Source of the DNA: Eutreptiella sp. 'Long Island Sound 2002'
Lineage: Eukaryota; Euglenozoa; Euglenophyceae; Eutreptiales; Eutreptiaceae
Assembly (NCBI GenBank): GCA_964036045.1
Contig: OZ038381.1
Location: 160,212,283 to 160,276,282, forward strand
Direction of reading: 5' to 3'
Length of the DNA stretch: 64,000 bases
The notes under the pieces were generated by a model that saw only the letters and a program-made list of their open reading frames with translations, did no database searches and was not told the DNA's origin. Position numbers and translations under genes: made by a program. Every line of letters begins with the position of its first letter. The first letter of the stretch is position 1. Positions 40,001 through 44,932 of this stretch are shown piece after piece.

Positions 40001-41845
40001 CCCGCGTGACGCTCAAGGTCCTCTGCAGGGGGGCATACCCATGGCGGTCCACATGCCGGTAGCCCTCCTTCGCAGGGTCTCGGTTCGAAATAGTGTCGAA
40101 ATGGTCAGGAACTGATGTGGGCCGCTGTGCACGCGGCGGCCTGTTGTGCGGCCGCACCGGAGGTGTAGGCTTCGGGGATTGTCCCGCAGTCTTGTCCCAA
40201 ACGCAGGTCATGGTCCCAGGGATTTTGCTCTTTGTGCTGACAGCCTGAGAGCATCAGTCCACGGGGCAAAAGTCGTTACATGCCACTGGGGGGCCCAGAC
40301 CCAACCTGCTCCTTATGGATGAGTCTCAAGGGGTCAATCCACGAAAACCTACCCGCAGAATGCTGTCAGCACAAACCTCATCCGTGGCGGAGCACCCTCA
40401 CACACTCTGCGTGTGCTTCATGCCCTGAAGGGCGAGAAGGAAAAAGCAACTCTCGATGATAGATACAGCGGCATTCATGTTTCCTGTGGGGCTTGGGCCT
40501 TGTGCAAAATGCATTGTGGGTGTTACTAGGTGTGTTGGAACACCGCAGATGTACCAGACTTAGGGGAAGTTCTTGCACTGCGTGCACACTGCATGGGCAC
40601 TGCGTGGGCACTGCGTGCATACTGCACACGCAGAGGCTGGGATACTCACCCAAGTAATACGGTTGGTGGTGACCGTCTTATTTCCTTGGAATCCATTTCA
40701 GAAAAATGAACAATCCAAAAATATGTGACTATTTATGGAAGCATTTTTCCTTTATATGAAACCAAGGGCACAGGATCAATGTTCTGCCACCAAAAGGTAG
40801 CTAGGGTGCGAGTATTTGCCGACATCCAAAACTTCGCACTGCGTGCATGGCATTCCCTTACCACCAGCATCCCCCGGATTGCACATGGTCAGGAGAGAGG
40901 GCTCCAGCCTTTTGAGCTCACTGGAGGCAGCAGCCCCAGGGGTGCAAAGCACGGTTCCGAACCTGAGGGTGTTTTTTTTTTGGCATCCTGGAGCCCCACA
41001 CGTCTCGTGTGCACACATGACTCCTGGTCAGGATAAACAACTCATCCTCACAGGATGTGTGTGTTTCAGGCTGAAAAGTCTGATGAGAATCCACCTAGTC
41101 TGTTCTCTCATGGGATGAGAAATCAGTATTCATTGGGTGGTTTGCTGGAACATGAGCAACATCTTCAACCTGATCAAGCTTCAAACCACCAGGGAATAGG
41201 GCACGCAACAGAGCTGTCTGCAAATCTTTATCGGAAGCGTTCTCCCAAGCATCCCTACCTGCCTGAATATTCGTCCTGCATGCATCAATTGTAATCTAAC
41301 ATGCATCAAAATTCGTCCTACATGCTCAGTTTATGTCCTACAGCCACTACAACTCATCCCCTCACAATGAAAAACAATTCTGTCAAGTAGTGCAAGAAAA
41401 GCGCTGTTTGACCCGGGGGTAGTTGCTGTGCAAGGCGCTCATTCCGAAACGCAGCCTGTGCTGAAGAACAAAATCAGCAGAAAGGAACTAAAGAGACAGG
41501 ACTATCAAGAATTCACAAGGACACGTGCTGAACCTGCTTGCCAGAAATAGCAGCAAACCTGAGAATCCAGGGCTACAAAGAAGTGCTTACAGAACAATAG
41601 AAATGATGCAGAAATCACACCTTTGATCCCATCAGGCGGCACAGCTTACCGAAGGTTGCATCGGGTTGCACAACTGCATATTTGCAGCCCCCAGTCGTCA
41701 CACATAGCCCACAACACTGCGTTTCATCGTTGACTGGAAATGATGTCAAATTGTGGCCTTCATATGTGACCCCCTGCTGGCAAACGCATTTTCCTTGCCC
41801 ATGGACCAAAGTCACAAATAGAAGGAAAAGCCAAAGCAACCACAT
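9415..41845 (-). CDS. Secreted PAN-GH81 endo-1,3-beta-glucanase, 19+ exon gene
   Basis: This is a family GH81 endo-beta-1,3-glucanase (laminarinase), which hydrolyses internal beta-1,3 links of glucans such as laminarin, chrysolaminarin or callose by an inverting mechanism. Nineteen minus-strand exons join with GT-AG borders and consistent phases to about 780 residues. Exon 1 gives a signal peptide (MWLLWLFLLFVTLVHG). Exons 1-2 give a cysteine-rich PAN/Apple-like module and a proline-rich linker. Exons 3-9 give the GH81 N-terminal beta-sandwich (KPLATNHWW, LPYVLA, STLVRGSPFVTV, GFSGYVRLA, MIALPHH). Exons 10-18 give the catalytic helical domain (DPYNAGKMLAKLGRL, IYDSTWGGV, DFGNAYYNDHHFHYGYF, YFDFFVGHSWALG, GKGQESTSEAVNAWYG). 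Exon 19 gives FVHGIQLLPITP. The Asp before GHSWA and the Glu residues of QESTSE, implicated in catalysis in this family, are intact, and no stop or frameshift was found. The C-terminal exon(s) were not located. The start at 41845 (not 41866) puts the Met directly before the hydrophobic core. Confidence 0.9.
10160..10840 (-). repeat. Diverged relative of the ACCGAG element
   Basis: This intronic stretch shares ordered blocks with copies A and B: CGGTCCGAAAACGCCG, GGCCGCCACCATTCAGGTTT, GTATCATCCACCAAAATTT (10701-10719), CCCCACTTCGCGCTGCTG and GGGGATATTAAACC in place of GGGTTATAAAACC. Between blocks it is strongly diverged, so it looks like an old or separate subfamily member. Its outer ends are unclear. 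Confidence 0.6.
11154..11222 (-). CDS. GH81 gene exon 18
   Basis: Acceptor CGTGTTCAG, donor GCG|GTATGC, 23 codons, phase 0 to 0. It encodes GYNHLMVGILHDLIIEFQTY followed by FGA, matching the family segment NKMVGV...TWFG just before the HGI motif. Confidence 0.85.
12045..12155 (-). CDS. GH81 gene exon 17
   Basis: Acceptor GTCCTCAG, donor AAG|GTCTTT, 37 codons, phase 0 to 0. It encodes ATKQSLVSTIGETLLLMEVH and then STNYYWHVPQNIEIYPK, matching the late helical segment LLAMEI..A..YW...IYP of GH81. Confidence 0.9.
12190..12960. repeat. Degenerate GGGCACAG-type minisatellite inside the GH81 gene
   Basis: About 750 bases rich in variants of GGGCACAGGGCA and CACAGAGCACAGAGGGCAC on the plus strand. 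It fills the intron between exons 17 and 16. The long cysteine-rich frames read from its minus strand are products of the repeat, not genes. Confidence 0.7.
12967..13052 (-). CDS. GH81 gene exon 16 (catalytic Glu exon)
   Basis: Acceptor TTCTTTCAG, donor CAG|GTCTGC, 86 bp, entering with two bases that complete the Gly split from exon 15 and ending in phase 0. It encodes IYSDPNGKGQESTSEAVNAW and YGVYLYGQ. QESTSEAVNA is the family signature carrying the glutamates implicated in catalysis. Confidence 0.93.
13565..14086 (-). repeat. ACCGAG element, partial copy C
   Basis: A truncated copy of about 520 bp in the inverted orientation. It keeps the unit 5' half: GTCCCTCACACCCATAGG, the GCTTGCTT microsatellite (13966-14008) and GGGTTATAAAACCAAAACTGG, ending in CCACCAGCTGAGTGACTG. 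It faces copy D head to head across a telomere-like spacer. Confidence 0.85.
14087..14146. repeat. Degenerate telomere-like CTAGGG/TTAGGG repeats
   Basis: The spacer between two head-to-head ACCGAG elements is made of variants of CTAGGG, GCTAGGGATAGGGCTAGGG and GGGTTAGGGTTACAG. Similar short AGGGT/CCCTA runs sit at element ends at 4040-4065, 5195-5215, 17018-17090 and 44935-44962. Confidence 0.7.
14147..15495 (+). repeat. ACCGAG element, copy D
   Basis: Plus-oriented copy starting CACCGAGCTGGTGGAACCAG and ending CCACCAGCTCGGTCCCAATA. About 400 bp of the unit 5' body is missing after 14190. It contains extra ~163-bp internal repeats (CCAAAAATGATCC at about 14699, 14862, 15026 and 15329). Confidence 0.85.
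15505..15615. repeat. Element-flanking sequence, inverted partner at 44.83-44.93 kb
   Basis: This ~100-bp segment (GGAGAGCAATGATGTGGCAA, AAAGCAGCCATGAACG, GATCTTGTTCAGCC) matches the reverse complement of 44830-44930 (GGAGAGAAATGATGTCACCA, AAAGCAGCCATGAACG). Both copies directly adjoin an ACCGAG element end. Confidence 0.75.
15695..17017 (+). repeat. ACCGAG element, copy E (5' terminus missing)
   Basis: Plus-oriented copy that begins inside the unit at CTACTAGGTTTGGGAAGCAAG, so it lacks the CACCGAGCTGGTGG terminus. It ends normally at CCACCAGCTCGGTCCCAATA. Its 3' 450 bp is almost identical to copy D, showing recent homogenisation or duplication. Copies C, D and E all lie in the 5.3-kb intron between GH81 exons 15 and 16. 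Confidence 0.85.
18328..18395 (-). CDS. GH81 gene exon 15 (catalytic Asp exon)
   Basis: Acceptor CTGTGCACAG, donor TTAG|GTGTGTC, 68 bp, entering with one base and leaving in phase 1. It encodes PDDRYFTTFRYFDFFVGHSW followed by AL; the FD..GHSWA.G motif carries the Asp implicated as the general acid. It joins IANPS from exon 14 to the GIYSDPNGKG start of exon 16. Confidence 0.92.
18656..19850. mobile_element. Large foldback element with palindromic termini
   Basis: Two arms of about 545-590 bp (18656-19240 and 19303-19850) are imperfect reverse complements around a ~60-bp centre. The left arm reads GGAAACCCATGTTTGTGGGC, and the right arm repeats it inverted at 19790-19812. A perfect 22-bp palindrome, CACTGTCAGAA plus its reverse complement, lies at 18656-18677 and 19219-19240, with a near copy at 19303-19324 and a decayed one at 19833-19850. 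There is no coding capacity. It is a MITE/foldback-like element in the intron between GH81 exons 14 and 15. Confidence 0.85.
20156..20448. mobile_element. Second foldback element, same 22-bp terminal palindrome
   Basis: About 293 bp. Both ends are the palindrome CACTGTCAGAA plus its reverse complement (20159-20180, 20424-20445), followed inward by CCTTTGCCTTT and TACGCTTCATGGAAGGGTGA on the left and the inverted counterpart on the right. The arms are about 130 bp and strongly matched, the loop is about 30 bp near 20284-20312, and no ORF is present. Shared termini tie it to the 18.66-19.85 kb foldback although the arm sequences differ. Confidence 0.88.
20704..21150. repeat. Inverted-repeat pair ending in CAGGGATGGATCTAA
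   Basis: CAGGGATGGATCTAACGGGG at about 20708 is repeated inverted near 21126-21140 (TTAGATCCATCCCTG). Each is followed inward by G/C runs and a TGTGAC/GTCACA segment. This may be a further nonautonomous element. The centre holds a CACTGTCACTGTCACTGTC microsatellite (about 20932-20978). Confidence 0.6.
21366..21724. mobile_element. hAT-type MITE with perfect TIRs and 8-bp target duplication
   Basis: The 359-bp element has perfectly matched 15-bp terminal inverted repeats, CAGGGCGGTCCTTAA and its complement, and is flanked by the identical 8-bp direct repeat ATAACAAC at 21358-21365 and 21725-21732. A TIR beginning CAGGG plus an 8-bp target duplication is typical of the hAT superfamily. GGGCGGTCYTTAA is repeated subterminally near 21665 and 21679, also a hAT habit. 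The interior (about 21440-21655) is a GGCGGTTGGT-type minisatellite. It has no coding capacity and lies in the intron after GH81 exon 14. Confidence 0.93.
21784..21888 (-). CDS. GH81 gene exon 14
   Basis: Acceptor GTGGTGCAG, donor CCCAG|GTCTGC, 105 bp, entering with one base and leaving in phase 2. It encodes YFIYTAAVVARYDPAWAKKY and then NEKVLMLVRDIANP, a highly typical GH81 stretch directly following NDHHFHYG of exon 13. Confidence 0.93.
21890..23642. other. Intron 13 of the GH81 gene
   Basis: About 1.75 kb between exons 14 and 13. Several open frames on both strands are short and without motifs. No mobile element was recognised. Confidence 0.6.
23643..23697 (-). CDS. GH81 gene exon 13
   Basis: Acceptor ACTCGCAG, donor TACGG|GTATGG, 55 bp, phase 1 in and phase 2 out. 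It encodes PNFDFGNAYYNDHHFHY, the GH81 signature DFGN.YYNDHHFHYGY. A longer version starting at an acceptor near 23803 is also phase-compatible, with a different exon 12 donor. The short one gives the better family match. Confidence 0.85.
24663..24754 (-). CDS. GH81 gene exon 12
   Basis: Acceptor GCTACTGCAG, donor GGAT|GTCGGT, 92 bp, phase 2 in and phase 1 out. It encodes TRVRLSRWLDHTTKNLLIYD and STWGGVISCG, matching the YD..WGG.v motif of the catalytic domain. Confidence 0.9.
25818..25981 (-). CDS. GH81 gene exon 11
   Basis: Acceptor GCGCATCTTAG, donor AACAG|GTCCAC, 164 bp, phase 0 in and phase 2 out. It encodes a Met/Asp-rich start (SDMHYDMRYDMKDGMIDPYN) and AGKMLAKLGRLTLIADQL, the first helices of the GH81 catalytic barrel. 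Confidence 0.9.
26923..27024 (-). CDS. GH81 gene exon 10
   Basis: Acceptor CAAACCACAG, donor AAG|GTCTGT, 34 codons in phase 0. It encodes TAGHKWELVYPEYDIDWVGE and PDKDKIPTILKFLK, the W-x-L-x-Y...i-x-W segment that links the two GH81 domains. Confidence 0.88.
28570..28755 (-). CDS. GH81 gene exon 9
   Basis: Acceptor CACTTTGCAG, donor CAG|GTTTAT, 62 codons in phase 0. It encodes VPQGTRTTYHYKDVRCWDSL then PDGYLTMIALPHHLAV; LTMIALPHH matches the conserved LxMLALPHH motif of GH81. Long G and C runs fill the neighbouring introns (for example 28784-28808). Confidence 0.9.
29189..29245 (-). CDS. GH81 gene exon 8
   Basis: A 19-codon exon, phase 0 to 0, donor GCG|GTAAGT (the best consensus donor in the gene) and a weaker acceptor GAAGATTAG. 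It encodes TCMGDGGERKCLCGSFPAA, where GSFPAA fits the family's G.YP... position. The acceptor choice is the least certain in the model: an alternative at 29253 would break phase. Confidence 0.7.
29330..29518 (-). CDS. GH81 gene exon 7
   Basis: Acceptor CATCCTTTTGCAG, donor AAG|GTGTGC, 63 codons in phase 0. It begins GFSGYVRLALLNNC, the conserved F-S-G-x-x-R-x-A motif, and continues through a Cys/Asp-rich loop to VCTEGSVITIDK. Confidence 0.9.
30465..30575. repeat. Direct repeat, left copy (partner at 31.20 kb)
   Basis: About 105 bp: GAAAAAAATTCCT, a T run, CCCCCGGAGG, a G-rich stretch, then TACGAAAAAAAATTCGCGC and AAATTTTTTTCC. The same order recurs in direct orientation at 31203-31303, about 735 bp away. 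Confidence 0.8.
30770..30842. repeat. Single copy of the 7.6-8.0 kb tandem unit
   Basis: GAATGCTACATAACCCTTGC, ATTCTTGGGGGCCCCC, then AAAGGGGACAAAATCAAA, matches the unit of the array beside the MULE pseudogene (ATGCTACGTCACCCCTGC, ATTCTCGGGG, GGGGAACAAAATC). It lies between the paired direct repeats at 30.47 and 31.20 kb. Confidence 0.75.
30922..30984 (-). repeat. tRNA-like Pol III promoter remnant (possible SINE)
   Basis: Minus strand: box-A-like TAGCGGGTAAACAG (30984-30971) and box-B-like GGTTCAGTTCCC (30933-30922). Between them GAGACCTGTCCGGCA (plus-strand reading) is tandemly duplicated, which lengthens the spacing. Not an intact tRNA. Confidence 0.4.
31203..31303. repeat. Direct repeat, right copy
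   Basis: Second copy of the 30465-30575 repeat. Its distal end contains the palindrome TTCGCGCGAA within A- and T-runs, giving a strong hairpin potential. Confidence 0.8.
31620..31750. repeat. CCCCAGC-rich simple repeat
   Basis: Variants of CCCAGCCCCAGCCCCAGC on the plus strand. A similar tract lies at about 32240-32420. Both are intronic, and the proline-rich or glycine-rich frames across them are artefacts of the repeat. Confidence 0.7.
32524..32663 (-). CDS. GH81 gene exon 6
   Basis: Acceptor GATTGTTTCACAG, donor ACG|GTGTGG, 140 bp, entering with two bases and ending in phase 0. It encodes IRTFYLDDSEISDPPADGAE and YTGHKFSAVLRDSDEHWAAY. K-F-x-x-x-L-x-D...W matches the family's substrate-domain strand pair. 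Confidence 0.9.
33356..33417 (-). CDS. GH81 gene exon 5
   Basis: Acceptor GTTCCTTTCAG, donor CAAG|GTGCAT, 62 bp (one base, 20 codons, one base). It encodes SPFVTVKYHKAPAAAVGTTQ, completing the VRGSP(Y/F)VT motif begun in exon 4. A decoy frame at about 33490-33534 reads GIVTFLTC but does not fit the phases. Confidence 0.9.
34041..34077. repeat. (CA)n microsatellite
   Basis: A GCGC-led run of about 16 CA dinucleotides in intron 4 of the GH81 gene. Confidence 0.9.
34187..34314 (-). CDS. GH81 gene exon 4
   Basis: Acceptor CCCTGTTTTACAG, donor CGTGG|GTATCT, 128 bp, phase 0 in and 2 out. It encodes NIINRHWYMEPGGKNTKNCV and ends WGDHMESTLVR, the W.D.....LVRG segment of GH81. Confidence 0.9.
35019..35044. 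repeat. 26-base C homopolymer
   Basis: The longest uninterrupted C run in the window, in intron 3 of the GH81 gene. Confidence 0.9.
35390..35780. repeat. (AACAC)n pentanucleotide satellite, 390 bp
   Basis: About 75 copies of AACAC with blocks of the AACGC variant (35568-35610, 35712-35720, 35770-35780). An interruption CATGATCCACCAC occurs twice, at 35438 and 35633, exactly 195 bp apart, so a 195-bp block was duplicated. The minus strand reads as repeating Cys-Val-Val-Leu frames, which are not genes. Confidence 0.95.
36278..37154 (-). pseudogene. PIF/Harbinger transposase pseudogene with Cys-rich tail
   Basis: Minus strand. The first frame (37154-36870) has VREYLNMVVDEVRWSDCLNP and HFTDSMPIS, where the Asp fits the first catalytic residue. 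The frame then shifts near 36870-36900 into MEAVDHLGNIVCIGPLMPGT, APDVIMWDKYGPS (second Asp region), VGNHDGAYKG (third Asp) and LTKREREYTNVHGYYRARVE, HLFARLWHWKVIRD. This is the DDE_Tnp_4 (HARBI1-like) endonuclease pattern. The protein ends with a cysteine/histidine cluster CQLCARKETSECCQCHPFLC, NKCMADHSC that should bind zinc and is not part of the core family. The frameshift and missing N-terminus make it a relic. It sits in intron 3 of the GH81 gene, in the same orientation. Confidence 0.82.
37214..37316. repeat. Second (AACAC)n/(AACGC)n satellite
   Basis: About 20 pentanucleotides of the same type as at 35.4 kb, including an AACGC block (37256-37285) and AGCAC variants. The two loci flank the Harbinger pseudogene. 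Confidence 0.93.
37802..38015 (-). CDS. GH81 gene exon 3
   Basis: Acceptor GTTCACACAG, donor CCAG|GTCTGA, 214 bp, entering with one base and ending in phase 0. It encodes GIASAIPLYEKLCFEDGRKP, LATNHWWVPGTLG, ELPYVLAVEQGGLEISYPW. The P-L-x-T-N-x-W/F...LPY......ISYP pattern marks the start of the GH81 domain. Confidence 0.92.
38407..38420. repeat. G homopolymer
   Basis: A 14-base G run in intron 2. Otherwise 38.02-39.23 kb shows only intron sequence with no motif-bearing frame. Confidence 0.8.
39244..39314 (-). repeat. tRNA-like Pol III promoter remnant (possible SINE)
   Basis: Minus strand: box-A-like TTAGCTAAGTTGTAGAGTTG (from 39314) and box-B-like GGTTCAATTCCCAG (39257-39244) at tRNA-like spacing. 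The stems do not pair well enough for a functional tRNA. Confidence 0.45.
39325..39480. repeat. 31-bp minisatellite, five copies
   Basis: Unit close to TGGATGGTTGCTGTTATTTC then CTGGTGTACTC, repeated five times with a few substitutions, immediately beside the tRNA-like piece in intron 2. Confidence 0.88.
40039..40244 (-). CDS. GH81 gene exon 2 (end of PAN-like module and linker)
   Basis: Acceptor TGCTCTCAG, donor CATGG|GTATGC, 206 bp, phase 0 in and 2 out. It begins AVSTKSKIPGTMTCVWDKTA, closing the cysteine-rich module, then has a proline-rich linker (SPKPTPPVRPHNRPPRAQRP) and HFDTISNRDPAKEGYRHVDR leading into the GH81 domain. Confidence 0.8.
41621..41845 (-). CDS. GH81 gene exon 1 (signal peptide and PAN/Apple-like module)
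   Basis: From Met at 41845 (a further in-frame Met lies at 41866) to donor AAG|GTGTGA, 75 codons, phase 0 out. The first 18 residues are a typical secretory signal (MWLLWLFLLFVTLVHGQG). Next comes KCVCQQGVTYEGHNLTSF, then CCGLCVTTGGCKYAVV and KLCRLMGSK, with cysteine spacing of PAN/Apple modules that bind carbohydrate or protein. Linkage to the GH81 exons rests on strand, position and matching phase across a 1.4-kb intron. No promoter element was recognised upstream. Confidence 0.75.
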
Positions 41846-41869
41846 CCTGTAAGCGACAACCAACAAATG

Positions 41870-42880
41870 GGTACTACATCAAAGTGCTGTGGGGCTGCCA
41901 AAGGATCGACCATTTAATACGCATGCAGAGTGCGCATCCTCACAAGAAGACAGGAATCAAACGCTGCATCAACCCTCAACACCATGGGCACCAGAGCAGC
42001 CATGCTAGTGATTGCAGTCCTGCTGCCTATCTGTTGGCTTTACTGCGGGGCTAATGGAATGTGCTTTCTTCTGCTAGACTTAAGCTCATTTTTGAAAATG
42101 ATTGTGCTGGGCCTCGTTGGCCTCCTGCTGTTTCTAGCCTCATCCCCAACACTGCCCAACATCTCAGGCATTTCATGGACTTTCAACAACATAACGCTGT
42201 GCAGGAGGCAAATAATTTCTCCAATGAAATATACTAATTGGATAATATAATCTGCTTGCCATCAAATTGTGTACTGGTTCAAAATTATCTAGTGTCTGTT
42301 ATCTATTCTAACCAGAGTTTGAGATCGCCTTTCAGCTGCAGCTTTCAGCATTCAAACTTGCTTTTGGGACTCAACAATCGGGGTAACGCATCGTTGTAGT
42401 GCCTGAGCACATGGTGGTTGCACATGATCGTGGACTTTGGTGATCACCCAGCACCAGAATTTTTTTTTCTGTTGTTCCTCCGCCAGTCTTGAGTTGGATC
42501 CTAGTGCGGGGGGCGGAATCATTGCAACACCATGGTCCGTAATGGTGTTAAGTGCCGGTCTGTCCAGGGTATTTTTTTTGTTGCTGACACCAGACTGAGT
42601 TCAGGCCATCCGGCCTACGGCGTGCGTGGGCACTCAGGCCCAGAGAGTACGTACAGCATGAATTGGGTAACCTACACCTTCATGCGGGCGAGGCATGTCT
42701 CCGTGCTGGGGACGTTGTGGGGGGGGGGGGGGGGGCAATTTGTAGCTACCGCACACGTTCTGCAGTGGTGTAGGCTGCCACGGCTTTGTCAAGCCCACCA
42801 AATTCAGATCAGAGGAGTTGTACACAGGGGGAGACTTCGTGTGGGGGACGGGGCAGGGGCTTGGTTTCTGGAAGGGAGCG
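41870..42880. other. No recognisable gene; 5' flank of the GH81 gene
   Basis: The upstream region of the GH81 gene. A plus-strand frame at 41930-42250 is hydrophobic but lacks any motif and is not called. A G run lies at 42718-42736. Confidence 0.5.
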
Positions 42881-42899
42881 CCGATAAGCACACATCCTC

Positions 42900-43619
42900 A
42901 GGCGGTAGAGTCGGGCTAACTATCCACACCGGCATCGTCCCATCGGATGGGAGACCTAGTAAGTTGGATGCCGTCAGTGAAGTGAAGAGTTTGTTGCACT
43001 GTGGACCCTGTGAGTTGCACTGCACAAGTGTCCCCCTGGGGATTGGTGCATGGGCGTTTGCCACGCACGCCCCCAGGCGAGGGGACACGTTTGCGTTTCA
43101 GGAGGAGGCAGCGGACGATGTCGGACTCCGTGGCCAGGTGGTGTTCCTTCTGAGACCAAGCATCCGTTAACCAGTGGTCTGAGAGTGTCTCCAACCGCAC
43201 CGCTTGGTTCTCTAAGTGTCGCTGGACACTCGTGGAGGCGCGCAGGAGAAGAGGGACTGTTTCTCGCTCCTTGCCCGGGTGTAGTTGTGGTGGCACCACT
43301 CCCGCATTTTTCGGTCATATTCCCCACAAAAACTTCCAGAGACCTTGCGGAAGGAAACCAAGTACGCCTCTTCCACTCCTTGGCAGGCCATGCGCAGCCA
43401 CTCATTGTGTGCGCGCATGTAATGTGTCACCATGGTGGCCCAGTTCAAGTATTTTTGGTGGGCCATCGCTACATGGTGTAGTGTGGCCCCAGTGATAGTC
43501 CGCACTTCCCTGATATAGACCTCGAACAATTGCCCATGGAGGGAGAGCGTGGGGAGGCACGAGTGGGCATAGGAGTGGAGCTGCAGGAGGGGGCATGCCA
43601 GTTGCGCCTTCAAGGCCAA
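42900..43619 (-). pseudogene. Frameshifted unknown helical coding stretch
   Basis: On the minus strand a protein-like, helix-rich sequence runs from about 43560 (QLFEVYIREVRTITGATLHH, MVTHYMRAHNEWLRMACQGV, KVSGSFCGEYDRKMREWCHH). It then continues in another frame from about 43250 (RHLENQAVRLETLSDHWLTD, ATESDIVRCLLLKRKRVP). One frameshift near 43240-43260 separates the parts, with no clear splice sites. The family is not recognised. It could be a transposon or retroelement accessory protein or a broken cellular gene. Confidence 0.4.
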
Positions 43620-43959
43620 TGTATTTTACAAAACATGCCCCGAATTCACAGTAGAGGTATGCACAACCATCAGGGTATGCCCTCAAGCACACACATCTGC
43701 TTGCAGACACGTATTCATTCCGACTCAGTTATCGACACTCCTCACCATGTACATCTACTTCCGCTGCGTCGATAACTACTCTGGTGTATGCTCTCTTGTA
43801 CTGCTGACCGTATCCAAAGTTGACCTCACCCTTGCCCTACTTTACCTGTTCCTGCTCACTTCTCCTTCAGTAAGCCTGCCCATGGTCACAGTATCTACTC
43901 TTACCCTTATGTCCCCCACCGTTGGCACATCTTACCTCCGCCCCCTTGTCCACCCCCCC

Positions 43960-44770
43960 CCTCCAAGGGATGAGCCCCCCCCCCCCCCCCCCCCCATCCC
44001 GAGGGGCATTGTTGCCAAGTGCCGGTTCCCCCCAAGGGGGGGTGGACACCACCGCACACCAAACTTATTGGCCCATATGGTGCAGAATTCACGGCGAGTC
44101 ACTTGGTTGCTGTTGGTTGCCAAAGGCTTTTGGATACACACTAACATGCATAGATGCTCACAGTGTGGGGGACATGATGTAAAGAAGCAGAATTCTGAAT
44201 GCACTGCATCCATCCATCAATTTCGTGGTTGCCCCTACTACTCAACAGGGACAGGCTAAAACTTCCTCTTACGGTCCCAGAGACCGTTGGACTGCTGCAC
44301 ATATTCCCCCATTAGCAACAGGGATGTGCAAGCTGGCTGTGGCAGCTCCATTACAGGCCGGGTTCCACGGTTGGGTGCAGGTATGGTGCAGGTATTGGTG
44401 CCACTAGGTTTTTGGGGATCCACTTTTCCTCCGGATGTCCCGGGTAAAAGACAACTTCTCCCAAAAGGTGTTGCCTAACCCTCAGGTTGTCTGCGCAGAT
44501 TTCGCCAGAACCACGTCATGGCAACATAGCACACCATGGGGGAAGCGACTCCTTGGATCTGGGCGCGAACTGCTTCCCCAACTAATCGTTGGCCGCAGGC
44601 CCCCTTGGTCGGGGGGTTGGGGGGGATGGGGTTGGGAGGGGGGTTTTGGGAGGGGCGAAGGGGGGGGGGTCGGGGGGGGGCGCTTTTGCTTGGGGGGGGG
44701 GGGGGGTCCGGGAGGGTTGGTTGGTTGGTTGGGGGGTTCAGGTGGGGCGACTTGGGGGGTACATGCCCCC
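43960..44770. repeat. C/G-rich low-complexity tract
   Basis: C runs at about 43976-43994 and G-rich DNA from 44600 to 44760, including GGTTGGTTGGTTGGGGGGTT. Frames across it are glycine/proline-rich artefacts. Confidence 0.7.
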
Positions 44771-44829
44771 AAGGCCAAGCGTTGGTCCATCGTAGGCTCC
44801 CTTTACCTCCTCTTGCCCTCCGCTAACCA

Positions 44830-44932
44830 CGGTACCATGTTGATCAGGTTGAACAAGATCCCGCAATTTTCGTTCATGGCTGCTTTGGTGACATCATTTC
44901 TCTCCATTTTGGACCCAAACAATAACTCTTAC
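44830..44932. repeat. Inverted partner of the 15.5-kb element-flanking sequence
   Basis: Reverse complement match to 15505-15610, directly before a CCCTAGCGCAGGG/CTAGGG run and the first array unit. Confidence 0.75.

Noticed and set aside
41930-42250. Hydrophobic 106-residue plus-strand ORF
   Set aside because: Two hydrophobic stretches but no family motif, no splice or promoter evidence; it lies just upstream of the GH81 start on the opposite strand.
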